From Nitrospira sp. CR1.2 (lineage in GTDB: Bacteria > Nitrospirota > Nitrospiria > Nitrospirales > Nitrospiraceae): DNA of 64,000 nucleotides. Position numbers and translations under genes: made by a program. The notes below the pieces were generated by a model. That model was not told where the DNA came from. It made no database searches and saw only the letters and a list, made by a program, of their open reading frames with translations. Shown here in pieces: positions 16,668 to 26,350 of the stretch. Each line of letters opens with the position of its first letter. The stretch's first letter is position 1. The stretch is from contig WIAG01000002.1 in the NCBI GenBank assembly GCA_014055495.1, positions 85,472 to 149,471 of the forward strand. Reading direction: 5' to 3'.

Positions 16668-18650
16668 TCATGACTTCCCACCGAACGAGACCCGCACTCC
16701 GCCGAAAATCGACCGGATGGGTGCGCCGGCGCTGGCGATTTCTTCGTACTTCTCGTTGAACAGGTTCTCTGCCCGGAGATAGGCCTGAAGCTGCTTCGTG
16801 ACATCGTAGGTGACCGCCAACGACCACACATCGAACGCCGGCAGCGATTGCCGGTCTCCGGTGGTATTGTATCGCGAGCCTACGTACCGGCCGATCAGCG
16901 TGATCCAGAGCGGATCGACGGGCTGGTAGCTGATCGTCGCGCTCCATTGATCGGTCGGCCAGCGCGGTAAACGGCTTTGGCTATCCAGATCGCGCGTGAG
17001 TGTATTCGTATATTGTGCCTGGAGAATGAGGCTCTTCACAAACGGTTTGTCGCTTGCGTACGTATAAGAGAGCCCGGCCTCCCAACCTTTGGTCGAGGCT
17101 TCCCCGAGCTGCTGCGGGCAAAACCCGAACGTGCTGAACGGCGCGCAGAAAACCGGATCGAACGTGGTCGTGATCAAATTCCGGTAGCGGTTCCAGAAGA
17201 ACCCTCCCGTGAACTTGATCTGCTTGGAGAACAGATACTGATCGATTCCCACGTCCATACTCTGACTTTTTTCCGGCCCCAGATTGGGATTGCCGAAATT
17301 CGGAAAATACAGTTCGTTCATGCTGGGCGCGCGAAAGCCGGTGGAATACCCGGCGCGGAGTTTCGTGTCCGTTTCCTTGTGGTAGTACCCGCCGGTGAAG
17401 CGATAGGTCGTCGCATCGCCGAAGACATTGTAACTGTCATGGCGGACACCCGCGGTGGCAAACACCCGATCCCAGAGATTCATTTGCGCCTGCGCAAAAC
17501 CTGCATGAGAGCTCAGAATGCGATTGGTGAGCCCGCTGTCGTTCTCGCCCTGCTGCTCTCGAAATTGATACCCTGCGCTGAGCAGCAGCAATTTCGTGAT
17601 CTGCACATTATGCTGCCACTCGAGGCGGTTGGAGAGCACACGGGTTTCATTCGGATCTCCGAACGGGGTGCTGAACGCGCCGTTGACCAGGCTCCGCTGC
17701 AACGTGCCGGGGAGAAAGAGCGAGGCCTCCTGAGAGCGGGCGAGCGTCAACTTCTGCGTCCACCAGCTCGTCACCGGCTGCTCATAACTGCCGGTGAACA
17801 TATATTCCTGACTGCGGATTTTCGAGCCGTACACGTCGCTCGGCGCCGTAGCCGACAGGTTGTCCAGCTGCACATCGGAATTCATCCAGCGCATGCTGAA
17901 GTCCAGCCGGCCGTCATGCGGAAGCTCGACGCCGATCCGGCCCGAGCCTTGCCAATTGCGATACGAATCCCGCTCCGTCGCTCCTCGCCGGTAGTTGACG
18001 GCGGAAAAGGAGGACATGTCCCAGCGGGAGAGGGAGACACTGTAATCGACCGCCCCCTGCTTCCCGGACACCGTGCCCCCTTCGCGAAGGGAGGCGAACG
18101 ACCCATACTCCATGAAGCCGGCGGCGGAAAGCGGCCCCTGCCCCTTCTTCGTCACAATGTTGATGACCCCGCCCATGGCGTCGGATCCCCACAACATACT
18201 CTGCGCGCCGCGGAGGATCTCCACTCGTTCGATGTTGTCGGTCGTCAGATTGGCGAAATTGTAACTGCCGACGGTACCGCTGTTGACGATGGCGCCGTCG
18301 ATCAGCACCAGGGTCTGATTCGCCCCGCCGCCTCGAATCTTGGCCGTCACCTCGGTACCGGGACCGCCGTTGGAGAACATCGCCACACCCTGGGCCAATC
18401 GAAGCGCGTCCACCACGCTCCTGATGTTCTGCCGTTTCATATCCTGCGCCGTAATGACCTCGACCGCGCTGGTCACCTGGCTTACCGGCAAGGGGGTTTT
18501 GGTGGCCGAGATCACGACTTCCTCGGCATGCACGACAGGATCAGACTCCGGAGGCTCGTCGGCATCCGCCGCGGCCGTCCAAACAGGAGGGACACTTGTG
18601 ACACACACCAACAGGAACAAGACAGACCATGGCCTGATACGTACCACCAT
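16668..18650 (-). CDS. btuB: TonB-dependent outer-membrane receptor, BtuB-like
   Basis: Outer-membrane receptor of 660 aa, probably for cobalamin or other corrinoids given the riboswitch and neighbours. Signal peptide at residues 1-25 or so, then a TonB-box-like EEVVISATKTP, a plug domain (GGGANQTLVLIDGAIVNSG, ERVEILRGAQSMLWGSDAMG) and a 22-strand-type barrel with many Tyr/Asn turns. The chain ends in Gly-Lys-Ser rather than the usual aromatic residue. It is the first gene of the long cobalamin operon, and its ribosome site lies in a hairpin downstream of the riboswitch. Confidence 0.92.
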   Translation of the reverse strand: MVVRIRPWSVLFLLVCVTSVPPVWTAAADADEPPESDPVVHAEEVVISATKTPLPVSQVTSAVEVITAQDMKRQNIRSVVDALRLAQGVAMFSNGGPGTEVTAKIRGGGANQTLVLIDGAIVNSGTVGSYNFANLTTDNIERVEILRGAQSMLWGSDAMGGVINIVTKKGQGPLSAAGFMEYGSFASLREGGTVSGKQGAVDYSVSLSRWDMSSFSAVNYRRGATERDSYRNWQGSGRIGVELPHDGRLDFSMRWMNSDVQLDNLSATAPSDVYGSKIRSQEYMFTGSYEQPVTSWWTQKLTLARSQEASLFLPGTLQRSLVNGAFSTPFGDPNETRVLSNRLEWQHNVQITKLLLLSAGYQFREQQGENDSGLTNRILSSHAGFAQAQMNLWDRVFATAGVRHDSYNVFGDATTYRFTGGYYHKETDTKLRAGYSTGFRAPSMNELYFPNFGNPNLGPEKSQSMDVGIDQYLFSKQIKFTGGFFWNRYRNLITTTFDPVFCAPFSTFGFCPQQLGEASTKGWEAGLSYTYASDKPFVKSLILQAQYTNTLTRDLDSQSRLPRWPTDQWSATISYQPVDPLWITLIGRYVGSRYNTTGDRQSLPAFDVWSLAVTYDVTKQLQAYLRAENLFNEKYEEIASAGAPIRSIFGGVRVSFGGKS

Positions 18651-18658
18651 CCTGACAC

Positions 18659-18677
18659 TCCCTTTCGCTCGAAGGGA
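18659..18677 (-). promoter_or_regulatory. hairpin covering the btuB ribosome-binding site
   Basis: TCCCTT and AAGGGA (RNA sense) form a 6-bp stem with a 7-nt loop. The 3' arm contains the AGGGAG ribosome site of btuB, 8 nt before its ATG. It lies directly after the riboswitch aptamer, and no T-run follows, so control of translation rather than termination is likely here. Confidence 0.45.
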
Positions 18678-18689
18678 TCAGTCGTAACA

Positions 18690-18940
18690 GCCGGCAGTTG
18701 GGTCTCCTGACTTGCGGATCGTCATGGCTCCACGCCTTCCCAACCGGAACGTCAACCGTCTCTCGTGAAGCGTATCTCGCGGACCTCGGTCCTAGGAAAT
18801 ACGTGTCATGATCTACGTCACGAACCAAGCCAGTGGCTCAATGCAGAGACACTCCCCGCTTACAGTGGCGGCACCGTGATGGAATTGCACCATCTTCCCC
18901 GACGCTGACGGCGTCTTCCTGACACTCCGTTCTCCAATGA
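18690..18940 (-). promoter_or_regulatory. cobalamin riboswitch upstream of btuB operon
   Basis: RNA-sense landmarks of the cobalamin aptamer occur in the right order: GGGGAAGATGGTGCAATTCC, then CGCCACTGTAAGC (around 18859-18871), and the 3' B12-box AAGTCAGGAGACC at 18701-18713. The outer boundaries are approximate. It controls the receptor and the whole assembly operon, which would be repressed when adenosylcobalamin is plentiful. Confidence 0.92.
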
Positions 18941-19000
18941 TGACACGCCCCTCCTCCTCACACGGGGGGGCCGGGCGCGAACCCCTCCCGCACCATCCGA

Positions 19001-19897
19001 TCACCCCCTGAACGGCATCCCTTGCCTCGGCAACGTGATCCGCGGCAATCCCGACTGCGGATGCGCATCGATCAAGACCTCGCAGCCATACACCTCTTGT
19101 AACACTTCCACAGACATGACCTTGGCGGGAGCGCCGATCGTACACATCCGCCCCGCCCTCAACATCGCCACGCGATCGCAATACTGACTGGCCAGGTTCA
19201 GATCGTGCGACACGATCACCACCGTCAACCCGCGTTCGTCACAGAGTCGGCGCAACGTCGCACAAATGCCCAACTGGTGCGGCAGATCCAGAAATGCCGT
19301 CGGTTCATCGAGCAACAAGACTCGGGGCGCTTGCGCCAAGGCCCGCGCAATCATGGTGCGCTGACGTTCTCCTCCGGACAGATCGGTGACGGCACGCCCG
19401 GCGAGATGCGCGATGTCCATCGTGGCCATGGCCTGCGAGGCCGCCTGACAATCCTCTCGATCCTCCCAACCAAAGCCCAGACTCCATCCCGAACGCCGAC
19501 GGTGGGGAAAGCGCCCCATCAAGACCGTCTCTGCGACCCTGAACGGAAACAGCTGTGGACTGTCCTGCGGGACAACAGCGACGGTCTGCGCCACCTGCTC
19601 GTGGGAGAGGCTACGTAACGGTCGTCCGAACAAGGCGATCTCCCCTTCCTGTGGGGCAGCCAATTTCGCCAACAGTTTCAGCAACGAGGTTTTGCCCGAC
19701 CCATTGGGCCCGACGATGCCCAGAATCTCGCCTTGCACGACCTCCAGCGTCACATCTCGAAGGACCCATGGCTCTCCCTGTAGACGCGATGGTCCGTAAC
19801 GGAAATGCACCCCGCCGACGGTATAGGCCTGATGCGCCACCAGACCCGACTCCAGGCCTCCTCCCGGGATCTGAGCGGTGGGGTCGATCCGCGTCAT
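19001..19897 (-). CDS. btuD: ABC transporter ATP-binding protein, cobalamin/iron-siderophore type
   Basis: ATPase of 298 aa that powers the BtuC permease. Walker A GIVGPNGSGKTSLLKLL, Q-loop VVPQDSPQLF, ABC signature LSGGERQRTMIARAL, Walker B VLLLDEPTAFLDLP and H-loop VIVSHD. ATG 19897 gives a 4-bp ATGA overlap with btuC and is preferred to the open frame upstream. The C-terminus has about 50 residues beyond the core, as in BtuD/FepC-type subunits. Transport of corrinoids is inferred from the riboswitch and neighbours. Confidence 0.93.
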   Translation of the reverse strand: MTRIDPTAQIPGGGLESGLVAHQAYTVGGVHFRYGPSRLQGEPWVLRDVTLEVVQGEILGIVGPNGSGKTSLLKLLAKLAAPQEGEIALFGRPLRSLSHEQVAQTVAVVPQDSPQLFPFRVAETVLMGRFPHRRRSGWSLGFGWEDREDCQAASQAMATMDIAHLAGRAVTDLSGGERQRTMIARALAQAPRVLLLDEPTAFLDLPHQLGICATLRRLCDERGLTVVIVSHDLNLASQYCDRVAMLRAGRMCTIGAPAKVMSVEVLQEVYGCEVLIDAHPQSGLPRITLPRQGMPFRG

Positions 19898-21054
19898 GCC
19901 AATCGATCCTTTCGCCACACCAGGAGATAGACAAAGAAGGGGCCACCGGCCAACGCCGTGATCACCCCGACCGGCACCTCCGACGGCACAAACAGCGTAC
20001 GCGCTGCCGTATCCGCCACCATCAAGAACATGCCGCCGACCAATGCCGAGGCCGGCAATAACAGCCGGTGGTCGGCTCCAAGCACGAGACGGACGGCGTG
20101 GGGCACAATCATGCCGATGAACCCGATCATGCCGCTGAACGATACTACGGCCCCGGTCATGAGGGCCGACACCAGAAAGATGAACCGTTTGACACGTTCC
20201 GTGTCGATCCCCAACGAGTGCGCCGGCTCTTCGCCCAAGGCCAAGATATTGAGCACCCGTACGTGCTTGAAGAGCAGCACGAGCCCGATCACCAGATAAC
20301 CGGACAAGGCCGCCAGCACCGGATAGGCCGGCGCAGTGAGCGACCCCATCAACCATGCCATCATGCCGAACGACCGATTCGGCTCCATGATGGAGGTGAT
20401 GAACATGATGAGCGCGGAGAAAATCGCATTGAGGATGACCCCGGCCAGGAGCACCGAGTGAATCGGCAGCCGCTCATGGGTCGCCGCCATCCGGTAGATC
20501 ACCGCGAGGGCGACGAGCCCGCCGACAAATCCACACACCGGCAGGATCGACAAGGCCAGCACCGTGGTGCCGATACCGAACAGCACGGCGACGGCGACAC
20601 CCAAAGCCGCCCCGCTGGAGACCCCCAGCACATAGGGATCGGCGAGCGGATTCCGGAGTAAGGCCTGCAACGCCACGCCGACTGAGGCAAGACAGCTTCC
20701 CACCAAAAATCCGAGCACCACGCGCGGCAGGCGGACCTGAAACAGAATGACGCCGGTCGTATCGACCATCCGCTCGTCGACCGGTCGATCGAACAGCAGC
20801 GACGAGAAGAGGCCGATGATGCGCCCCACTCCGATATATTGTGTCCCCACCTGTAGGCAGACGAGGCCCAAGAGCCAAGCGACGAGCGACAGGACCGTCA
20901 TCACACGCCACCAACGGGAGGGCGTCAGGATCGAATCCTGAACCGGCCGATCGTCTGCGATCGTGGGCGGCTCGGATGGCACGATACCGGCGGACAAGGT
21001 CGAGGCAGTCAAGGGGGACGTGGGAGGCGTGGGGTGGCGGGCTGCCGGCATCAT
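19894..21054 (-). CDS. btuC: ABC transporter permease, FecCD/BtuC family
   Basis: Inner-membrane permease of 386 aa with about ten hydrophobic helices. Family landmarks: LPRVVLGFLVGSCLASVGVA, LLRNPLADPYVLGVSSGAALG, and the cytoplasmic coupling helix region near GEEPAHSLGID, followed by GMIGFIGMIVPHAVRLVLG. A Pro/Thr-rich leader of about 45 residues precedes the first helix, so a later start is possible. Overlaps both neighbours by 4 bp, so btuF, btuC and btuD are translationally coupled. Confidence 0.93.
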   Translation of the reverse strand: MMPAARHPTPPTSPLTASTLSAGIVPSEPPTIADDRPVQDSILTPSRWWRVMTVLSLVAWLLGLVCLQVGTQYIGVGRIIGLFSSLLFDRPVDERMVDTTGVILFQVRLPRVVLGFLVGSCLASVGVALQALLRNPLADPYVLGVSSGAALGVAVAVLFGIGTTVLALSILPVCGFVGGLVALAVIYRMAATHERLPIHSVLLAGVILNAIFSALIMFITSIMEPNRSFGMMAWLMGSLTAPAYPVLAALSGYLVIGLVLLFKHVRVLNILALGEEPAHSLGIDTERVKRFIFLVSALMTGAVVSFSGMIGFIGMIVPHAVRLVLGADHRLLLPASALVGGMFLMVADTAARTLFVPSEVPVGVITALAGGPFFVYLLVWRKDRLA

Positions 21055-22073
21055 GGCTGTCCCGGCGCCGGTTCCGACGCGAAGGCTTCGGGGTGGATCG
21101 CCCTGGCCAGCGCCTCCAGCCCTTCCATGACGCGCGGACCCGGCCGGTTGAGGGCGTCGGCCGGCACTTCACGAAGTCGGTTGTCCCGAACGGCGGTCAC
21201 CGTCGTCCAGCGTCTCCAGGCCTCCTGCTCGCTCCGCGGCACGGTTTCGACCGACCCTCTGGGGAACAGCAGGATTTCGGGATCTTCCCGCAACACCGTT
21301 TCCATCGTGAGACGCGGGTAGGAGGCCTTCGCCGCCGATGCGATATTCAGCCCACCGGCAAGCCCGATCATCTGGTGAATGTAACTACCCGGTCCCACCG
21401 TAATAAGCGGCTGGCTATTGATGACATACAAAACCCGGACACGTGCCAGCGACTCCGTTCTGGCGGTGAGTTCCGCCATCCGGTTGCGCATCGCCAGAGT
21501 CATCGCATGTGCGGCCGTGGCGCGATCGAAAATGCGTCCCAAGGTATGCAGATGCGAAAAAATGCTTTCTAACGAGGTGGCCTCCAAGAGCAGCACCGGA
21601 ATTTTGAGTTCTTCCAGCTTGGCCAGCACAGTCGCCCGATGAAACTCCCGGGGCGCAACGATCAACTCCGGTCGAAGCGCGATCAGCGATTCAAGGTCGG
21701 GATTGGCGTAGCCGACCTTGGATTTGGTCTTGGCCGCCGGCGGGAAGTCGCAAAACTCGGTCACCCCGACAATCTGTTCATCCAGTCCCAACGCAAACAA
21801 CATCTCCGTGATGCTGGGCGCGAGCGACACCACCCGCGCAGGCGCCTTGGCCACATAGAGTTTCCTCCCCGCGTCGTCGATAAACGTGCGCGGCGTGATG
21901 TTGGCCATAAACGGCATGCCCGTGAGGATGCCTTGTTGACGGCGTTTCATCACTGCATCATCCTCCAACGATTGCGCGAACACGGGCGCCACACAGGTGA
22001 GCAACACATACCAGACGACTCCAAGGATGCCGGCAACGCAGCAGCGAACGGGGATCGGTCGGACGGCGCGCAA
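21051..22073 (-). CDS. btuF: periplasmic corrinoid-binding protein of ABC transporter
   Basis: Substrate-binding protein of 340 aa for the BtuCD importer. Signal peptide (GILGVVWYVLLTCVAPVFAQ), then the BtuF/FepB fold: RVVSLAPSITEMLFALGLDE, VGVTEFCDFPPAAKTKSKVG, ESLIALRPELIVAP. The frame begins with TTG at 22073, directly after the terminator T-run; no better ATG or GTG keeps the whole signal peptide. The only GGGGA upstream is in the terminator's 3' arm. The riboswitch in front supports corrinoid as ligand. Confidence 0.92.
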   Translation of the reverse strand: MRAVRPIPVRCCVAGILGVVWYVLLTCVAPVFAQSLEDDAVMKRRQQGILTGMPFMANITPRTFIDDAGRKLYVAKAPARVVSLAPSITEMLFALGLDEQIVGVTEFCDFPPAAKTKSKVGYANPDLESLIALRPELIVAPREFHRATVLAKLEELKIPVLLLEATSLESIFSHLHTLGRIFDRATAAHAMTLAMRNRMAELTARTESLARVRVLYVINSQPLITVGPGSYIHQMIGLAGGLNIASAAKASYPRLTMETVLREDPEILLFPRGSVETVPRSEQEAWRRWTTVTAVRDNRLREVPADALNRPGPRVMEGLEALARAIHPEAFASEPAPGQP

Positions 22074-22075
22074 AT

Positions 22076-22114
22076 AAAAAAAATCCCCAGGGCCAACGTG
22101 GAACCCTGAGGATT
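22076..22114 (-). terminator. intrinsic terminator between riboswitch and btuF
   Basis: Reading on the minus strand, AATCCTCAGGG and CCCTGGGGATT pair as an 11-bp stem with an 11-nt loop (one G-T pair), followed by a run of eight T. It lies after the cobalamin aptamer and before the btuF start, so it is the likely expression platform of a transcription-attenuating riboswitch. Confidence 0.85.
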
Positions 22115-22169
22115 GCCCGCACCATCATCCTCGCCTATTCCCCAGCCCACGAGGGAATAAAGGGTCTTC

Positions 22170-22385
22170 CTCGGGCAGGTCTTCTGGCTCATGGTTCGTC
22201 CTACTCCCCGCGCCTTCCCAGCAGGCCGGTGATTCGTCTCTCGTGAACCGTCTCTCGCGTCAGGAACCAGACGCTTCACGAACAACGCTTCACGGCCACG
22301 CGAGTGGCGTCAGCGGGTTTCGTCCCCATTTACAGCGGCGGGACCGCGAGGGTTTTACACCCTCTTCCCTTGACCCAAGGTGTCT
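22170..22385 (-). promoter_or_regulatory. cobalamin riboswitch upstream of btuFCD
   Basis: RNA-sense landmarks in order: GGGAAGAGGGTGTAAAACCC, CCGCCGCTGTAAA (22329-22341), and the 3' B12-box GAGCCAGAAGACCTGCC (22174-22190). Boundaries approximate. The two aptamers in this window share their core but differ in the following expression platform. Confidence 0.92.
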
Positions 22386-22501
22386 TGAAACGAGGCAAAC
22401 TCTAGGAGAGGAGGGCTGATCTTGTCAAGAGGAACCGCGAGCGAAGGCCTCAGCGGAACGTCCACAGACGAACCGCCGGAACCGGAGGCGCAAGAAACCC
22501 A

Positions 22502-22759
22502 CTAGGAGCGGTAACGAAGTTTGAGGATGAGAATGGCGAGTGTGAGGACCAGCGTGACAAGGTTCGCGAGGATGATGGGAAGGGCGCCGAGCAGCAGTCC
22601 GTAGACCAGCCAAAGAAACACTCCGGTCACAAAGGTGAGTAACATGCCCAAGGACACGTCCTGCGCGGAGCGGGTGCGCCAGGTCTGCTGCAGTTGGGGG
22701 ATAAACGCGATCGTGGTAAGGGTGCCGGCAAGCAACCCGACGAGCGTGACCACATCCAT
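22502..22759 (-). CDS. SemiSWEET-family small transporter
   Basis: Membrane protein of 85 aa with three helices forming one MtN3/PQ-loop unit, which dimerises to make a sugar carrier in known SemiSWEETs. The PQ motif appears in IAFIPQLQQTWRTRSAQDVS in helix 1, and GVFLWLVYGLLLGALPIIL covers helix 2. ATG at 22759 has a GGAGGT ribosome site; the longer open frame upstream does not. Substrate unknown. It lies alone between the riboswitch of btuFCD and rpmB. Confidence 0.88.
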   Translation of the reverse strand: MDVVTLVGLLAGTLTTIAFIPQLQQTWRTRSAQDVSLGMLLTFVTGVFLWLVYGLLLGALPIILANLVTLVLTLAILILKLRYRS

Positions 22760-22918
22760 GGGAGACCTCCGTGACGGTGAAGGGCCTTGCACAGGAAGGA
22801 GGGTATCCACAGAGGAGAATTCACCCCGACCGCTTGTCTTAGCCCGTGGCGCTATGGTAGCATCCCGCTTCGTTTACGCACTAGTCGGTGAAAGACGCCG
22901 CAACAAAGGAGTAGGGCC

Positions 22919-23110
22919 GTGGCATTTGCTTGTGATCTCTGTGGGAAGAAACACCAAACCGGTAACAACGTGAGCCACGCGAACAACAAGACGAAGCGCG
23001 TCTTCAATCCCAACTTGCAACGCGTGAAAGCGCTCGTCAATGGCTCGGCCCTACGCATCCGCGTGTGCACCCGCTGCCTGCGCTCCGGCCTGGTTAAAAA
23101 AGCCGTCTAG
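22919..23110 (+). CDS. rpmB: 50S ribosomal protein bL28
   Basis: Ribosomal protein of 63 aa, on the short side for the family. It has [20 protein letters not shown], then [12 protein letters not shown] and the C-terminal [12 protein letters not shown]. Two Cys pairs (CDLC, CTRC) are intact, so it is the zinc-binding form. GTG start at 22919 follows an AAAGGAG site. It is monocistronic, with no rpmG beside it. Confidence 0.96.
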   Translation: MAFACDLCGKKHQTGNNVSHANNKTKRVFNPNLQRVKALVNGSALRIRVCTRCLRSGLVKKAV

Positions 23111-23347
23111 TCGTCCTCCCGTCTCCCCGCTCTTTTTTATCCAGGGCCATACTTTACACTCGTGGTGCGCCCGCTCGATTCCGTTAAGCACCGAATCCTA
23201 TCCGCCGAAGGTGCTCCGTACATCTGAACTCTCCAACGCTTCGCTTCCCGAAAATCAACTCACAGAAGACGGCTTCGGCTGATCGGTGTACAATCCGATC
23301 GCACTCACGACAGCACTGGGAAGGTTCCCTTCGAACCGGGAGGCATC

Positions 23348-23719
23348 ATGACACATCTCCGTCGAATGCTCGCTCTCATCGCCATCACCATCAGCGTCGC
23401 CGCTTGCAGTCACCTGCAGACCAAGGAAGGGGCCTACCTTGACTCCGCCAAAGGCCGGGCCACGCAAGCGGAGGTTCGCCAGGCACTCGGCGCGCCCAAA
23501 GCAGTTCGCAAGGGCGACGCCGGAGAAGGCGTCTGGGTCTATGAATTTCGCGAACAACAGTCCGGCAACCGCTACACCCCGCCCGGCACCTGGTGCGAGG
23601 AGTACCTGCTCACATTCGACGACAAGGCCGTGCTGCAAAAATGGAAACAGGTCTCCCACTTCCACGGCGGCGAACTCATGCCGACGGAATGTATTCCGGG
23701 GATGGAGCTCGCGAAGTAG
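23348..23719 (+). CDS. small lipoprotein, SmpA/BamE-like
   Basis: Protein of 123 aa with a lipoprotein signal: MTHLRRMLALIAITISVAAC, lipidation at Cys20. The mature part resembles the SmpA/OmlA fold: TQAEVRQALGAPKAVRKGDA followed by VWVYEFREQQ and a beta-hairpin (YLLTFDDKAVLQKWKQV). That fold is shared by BamE and many unrelated outer-membrane lipoproteins, so a role in the BAM complex is not implied. Monocistronic between rpmB and the glycosidase-like gene. Confidence 0.8.
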   Translation: MTHLRRMLALIAITISVAACSHLQTKEGAYLDSAKGRATQAEVRQALGAPKAVRKGDAGEGVWVYEFREQQSGNRYTPPGTWCEEYLLTFDDKAVLQKWKQVSHFHGGELMPTECIPGMELAK

Positions 23720-23931
23720 TGACGCAACATCCTGTCTCGCCAATCAGGCCAGCAGCCCGTGATGCAGAGGCACCGGCTGAATGGTCCCTCCAGCAATTTG
23801 TACAAGAATGTGCCGCTTTGGAGCCACGTCAGTAGAGAAACACCGCCTTTTGTGGACATTCTCATATTCTGGCCGACCTCCCGCATGGTACGACGCTTGC
23901 TGAGTATCATTCACAGATACTCGGAGGTACT

Positions 23932-25332
23932 ATGCTAAAAACACACATTGCCGCCATTCTCGCACTGAGTTTCATATCGGGGATCTGGATCTCCTTCGAC
24001 TCAGTCTCCCCCGCAGAGGCCCAGAACTGGCTTTCCCGCAAAAGACGCCAGCTGCAAACGCAACCGGTCATTGCTCCAGCAACTCAAACGACGACTGCCC
24101 GTGACTATTCAGTGCTCAAGGTCGCCCCTCCTCCTGCAGCCGGTCTCTACATAGGCCAGTACGAATGGGTCCAAAATGACATTGCATCGTTTGAATCGGC
24201 CAGCGGACGGAAAACTGCGCTCTGGTCGAAGCACCGCGGGACCTGGGCGAATGGGTACGATGCGGCTGGGCAACCGCACTTCGATGTACAGGCCGCGAAT
24301 CTTGCCTGGCAAGATGGCAAGGTGATTGTAGTTCAGGCCTACAACACCCACCCGGCTCCCGGCGAGTCTGAGGCGCCGGAAGGCTTTACCGTCGACAAAC
24401 TCCTCAGCGGCCTCTACGACGCGGAACTTCGGAGGTTTGCCGGCGAGCTTCGCCAGTATGGAAAGCCGACCTTTTTCATTTCCGGGCGAGAGCCGAATGG
24501 GATCGGTGCCGACTATTTCGGTGGCTTCGGCCCGGCAGGAGACAAGTCCTTGCAATGGGCGATCGAGAACAAGCGTGGCTTTGCGGAGTTCAATCCCTCC
24601 TCCATGCCGTATAGTTCGCTCTATAGCGACATCGGCACACCACAAATCTGCGACGGGGTCGAACGCCTCAAAGCCGCGCAACGCTACTACTACGATTTTT
24701 TTGTTCGCCGGGAAGGACTCAAGTTTCTCACGTTTGATTCAATGGGATGGGCAGTGCACCAACAGAATCAGATCGACTACGACGTGGCGGACCTTCCGGC
24801 CACAGTCGACAAGACCTACGCGAAGCAACTTCTTCAAAGCTGCCACTCATTTGCGAACTTTTATCCGGGCGACCAATACGTCGACTGGGTCAGCCTCGAT
24901 TTTTATATGATCGATTATTATGCGACGGACTGGCCCGGGCTCACCCAAGACTACGTGATCCCCATTGACAATCACTTCGTAGCGTTGGATGCCGTGCTGC
25001 AAGAGGTGAAGACCGTAGCGCCCTCCAAGCCCGTGTTCTTCATGGAGTTGGGGTTCCCCGATGGCACACAACAGAATTCGAGTTGGGCGGCCCAGAAAAT
25101 CGCGGCAGCGCTTCCCCGCATTATCTCAGGCTATCCGCAGATTCATGGCTTTGCCTTGTGGTCGGCCCATCCCTCATGGATGATCCCCGGGGTCTTCCCC
25201 TACGACTGCCTCATCCGACCGGGAACCCAGCAGGCAGCGGCGTTGAAAAACGCCGTCACGAATAATCCTTCGTCCTTTCTTTCCTGCGTCTATCTCTCCG
25301 ATGGAAAGTTACACCCGAATTGCGCGAATTAG
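23932..25332 (+). CDS. secreted glycoside-hydrolase-like protein (GH26-type barrel)
   Basis: Exported protein of 466 aa. Signal peptide ends near SPAEAQ (about residue 30), then a short linker and a TIM-barrel-like domain. YIGQYEWVQNDIASFESASG starts the barrel; PTFFISGREPNGIG, FYPGDQYVDWVSLDFY and KPVFFMELGFPDG look like GH26 mannanase-type strand ends with candidate acid Glu (REPNG) and nucleophile Glu (MELG). Substrate unknown. It lies at the edge of the polysaccharide locus, convergent with it, and a distant relative lies at 42625-43899. Confidence 0.7.
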   Translation: MLKTHIAAILALSFISGIWISFDSVSPAEAQNWLSRKRRQLQTQPVIAPATQTTTARDYSVLKVAPPPAAGLYIGQYEWVQNDIASFESASGRKTALWSKHRGTWANGYDAAGQPHFDVQAANLAWQDGKVIVVQAYNTHPAPGESEAPEGFTVDKLLSGLYDAELRRFAGELRQYGKPTFFISGREPNGIGADYFGGFGPAGDKSLQWAIENKRGFAEFNPSSMPYSSLYSDIGTPQICDGVERLKAAQRYYYDFFVRREGLKFLTFDSMGWAVHQQNQIDYDVADLPATVDKTYAKQLLQSCHSFANFYPGDQYVDWVSLDFYMIDYYATDWPGLTQDYVIPIDNHFVALDAVLQEVKTVAPSKPVFFMELGFPDGTQQNSSWAAQKIAAALPRIISGYPQIHGFALWSAHPSWMIPGVFPYDCLIRPGTQQAAALKNAVTNNPSSFLSCVYLSDGKLHPNCAN

Positions 25333-25345
25333 AGAAGTCCGGATA

Positions 25346-25364
25346 GCAGGTCCTCGCTACCTGC
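25346..25364. other. hairpin between convergent genes
   Basis: GCAGGT and ACCTGC pair with a 7-nt loop in the 55-bp gap between the glycosidase-like gene and the GDP-fucose synthase. No T-run follows on either strand, so a terminator role is only a guess. Confidence 0.25.
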
Positions 25365-25387
25365 ACAGGAGGAGAGACATGCGGGAC

Positions 25388-26348
<961 letters not shown>

Positions 26349-26350
26349 GT

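Noticed and set aside
16977..18710. Plus-strand frame of 577 codons
   Set aside because: Antisense of the BtuB-like receptor; no signal peptide or family motif.
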